A program made the position numbers and the translations under genes. A DNA stretch of 6,709 nt from an uncultured Mycoplasmatota bacterium (lineage in GTDB: Bacteria > Bacillota_I > Bacilli_A > RF39 > UBA660), in assembly GCA_948469295.1 (NCBI GenBank), contig CAOKLK010000037.1:1-6709 (forward strand), in the 5' to 3' direction. This document shows, piece after piece, positions 6,108 to 6,709 of this stretch. The notes under the pieces were generated by a model. The model worked only from the letters and a program-made list of their open reading frames with translations. It was not told the DNA's origin and ran no database searches. Numbering within the stretch: the first letter of the stretch is position 1; each line of letters starts with the position of its first letter.

Positions 6108-6136
6108 TTTACAAATTGAAATCTTTCCTATATATT
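6108..6136 (+). promoter_or_regulatory. Sigma-A promoter for murA
   Basis: TTTACA at 6108-6113 (5 of 6 to TTGACA) and TATATT at 6131-6136 (5 of 6 to TATAAT) are 17 bases apart. Transcription would start near 6143 and give a leader of about 22 bases. A bulged stem, AGGAGAAGA (6097-6105) with TCTTTCCT (6122-6129), spans the promoter; it is not followed by a T run and is unlikely to be a terminator for mntP. Confidence 0.5.
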
Positions 6137-6164
6137 AAATTAAGACAAAAAAGGTGGGAGTTTA

Positions 6165-6709
6165 TTGAAACAAATAATTATTGAAGGTGGTAAGCCTTTA
6201 TCTGGTACCATAAAAATAAGTGGTATGAAAAATAGTGCAGTAGCTTTAATACCAGCCGCAATATTGTGTGATGAAGAAATAAAAATAGAAAATGTACCTA
6301 ACATTTCAGACAAAAAAGTATTATTAGATATTATTAAAATATTAAAAGGCGAAGTAAGAGAAGAAGAAAAAACAGTTTATATTAATTCTAAAAAAATAGA
6401 ATCCATTACAATACCAGAAGACTTATCAAGTAAATTACGAGCAAGTTATTACTTTATGGGGGCTTTATTAGGAAGAAAAAAACATGTAGAAATTTACTTT
6501 CCAGGAGGATGTAATATCGGAAATCGAAAAATAGATTTTCATTTAAAAGGATTTCAAGCGTTAGGTGCCACAATTATTGAAGAAAACGATAAATATATTA
6601 TTCATGCAAAAGACTTAATAGGTGCACCAATTTATTTAGATTTTCCAAGTGTTGGTGCTACAATAAATTTAATGCTAGCGGCAGTGAGAGCCAAAGGAAT
6701 CACAATTAT
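6165..6709 (+). CDS. murA: UDP-N-acetylglucosamine 1-carboxyvinyltransferase (N-terminal part, TTG start)
   Basis: MurA transfers enolpyruvate from PEP to UDP-GlcNAc, the first committed step of peptidoglycan synthesis, in the cytoplasm. The frame stays open for 181 codons to the window edge, a little under half of the usual 420 or so. It opens with the family pattern IIIEGGKPLSGTIKISG and keeps K22 and N23 (GMKNSAV). The substrate-side RASYYFMGALLGR (92-104) and the catalytic cysteine (C116, in PGGCNIGNRK; E. coli C115, the fosfomycin target) are present, as is PSVGATINLMLAAV (161-174). The usual RP after GCxIGx is RK here. TTG at 6165 is taken as start because AGGTGGGAG (6152-6160) lies just upstream and the next ATG, codon 21, would cut into the K22/N23 motif. 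Position after mntP suggests the MurAA copy rather than MurAB, but this is inference. Confidence 0.93.
   Translation, partial: MKQIIIEGGKPLSGTIKISGMKNSAVALIPAAILCDEEIKIENVPNISDKKVLLDIIKILKGEVREEEKTVYINSKKIESITIPEDLSSKLRASYYFMGALLGRKKHVEIYFPGGCNIGNRKIDFHLKGFQALGATIIEENDKYIIHAKDLIGAPIYLDFPSVGATINLMLAAVRAKGITI

Noticed and set aside
6095..6180. An orphan AAGGAG just after mntP with a TTG 15 bases later opening a 22-codon frame
   Set aside because: The spacing is too long for a normal start, the frame overlaps the murA start, and the peptide has no recognisable character.

Overview
The window looks like a chromosomal housekeeping stretch from a very AT-rich, low-GC Gram-positive bacterium (Bacillota, Bacilli or a Mollicutes-like relative). 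This rests on the strong A+T bias, AGGAGG-type ribosome binding sites, an RNA polymerase delta subunit (a Firmicutes trait), a SpoIIR sporulation signalling protein, and a gene set that also lies in the same general part of the Bacillus subtilis chromosome (rpoE, prfA-prmC, spoIIR, ywlD/mntP, murAA; B. subtilis order recalled from memory). All tryptophans in the window are TGG and all seven visible stops are TAA, so nothing here points to UGA recoding. All genes lie on the + strand.

Layout. Positions 2-322 hold the C-terminal part of a small protein that resembles the DUF1934/YwiB family. A 157-base gap follows with two candidate sigma-A promoters and a two-helical-turn direct repeat, then rpoE (delta, 480-896) and prfA (RF1, 930-1988). 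A stem-loop with a T run begins inside the last codons of prfA and is followed by an extended -10 promoter. This opens a second unit: a 437-residue protein that joins a P-loop kinase-like domain to the release-factor methyltransferase PrmC (2041-3354), then an ABC-F ATPase (3356-4975) one base after its stop, then spoIIR (5008-5514). mntP (5558-6094) follows, with its Shine-Dalgarno inside a perfect 6-bp hairpin that has a TATAAT in the loop. Last comes a promoter and the N-terminal 181 codons of murA, starting at TTG (6165 to the window end).

How the genes fit together. The core is a translation module: RF1, the enzyme that methylates its GGQ glutamine, and a ribosome-associated ABC-F ATPase. 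It is flanked by transcription (delta), sporulation signalling (SpoIIR activates the SpoIIGA protease that processes pro-sigma-E), manganese export (MntP) and the first committed step of peptidoglycan synthesis (MurA). No mobile elements, CRISPR arrays, tRNAs or rRNAs were seen.

The most unusual items are the kinase-PrmC fusion and the mntP leader, where a readthrough mRNA would hide the ribosome site while an mRNA starting at the internal promoter would not. Everything was read by eye; homology calls rest on remembered family motifs and not on searches.
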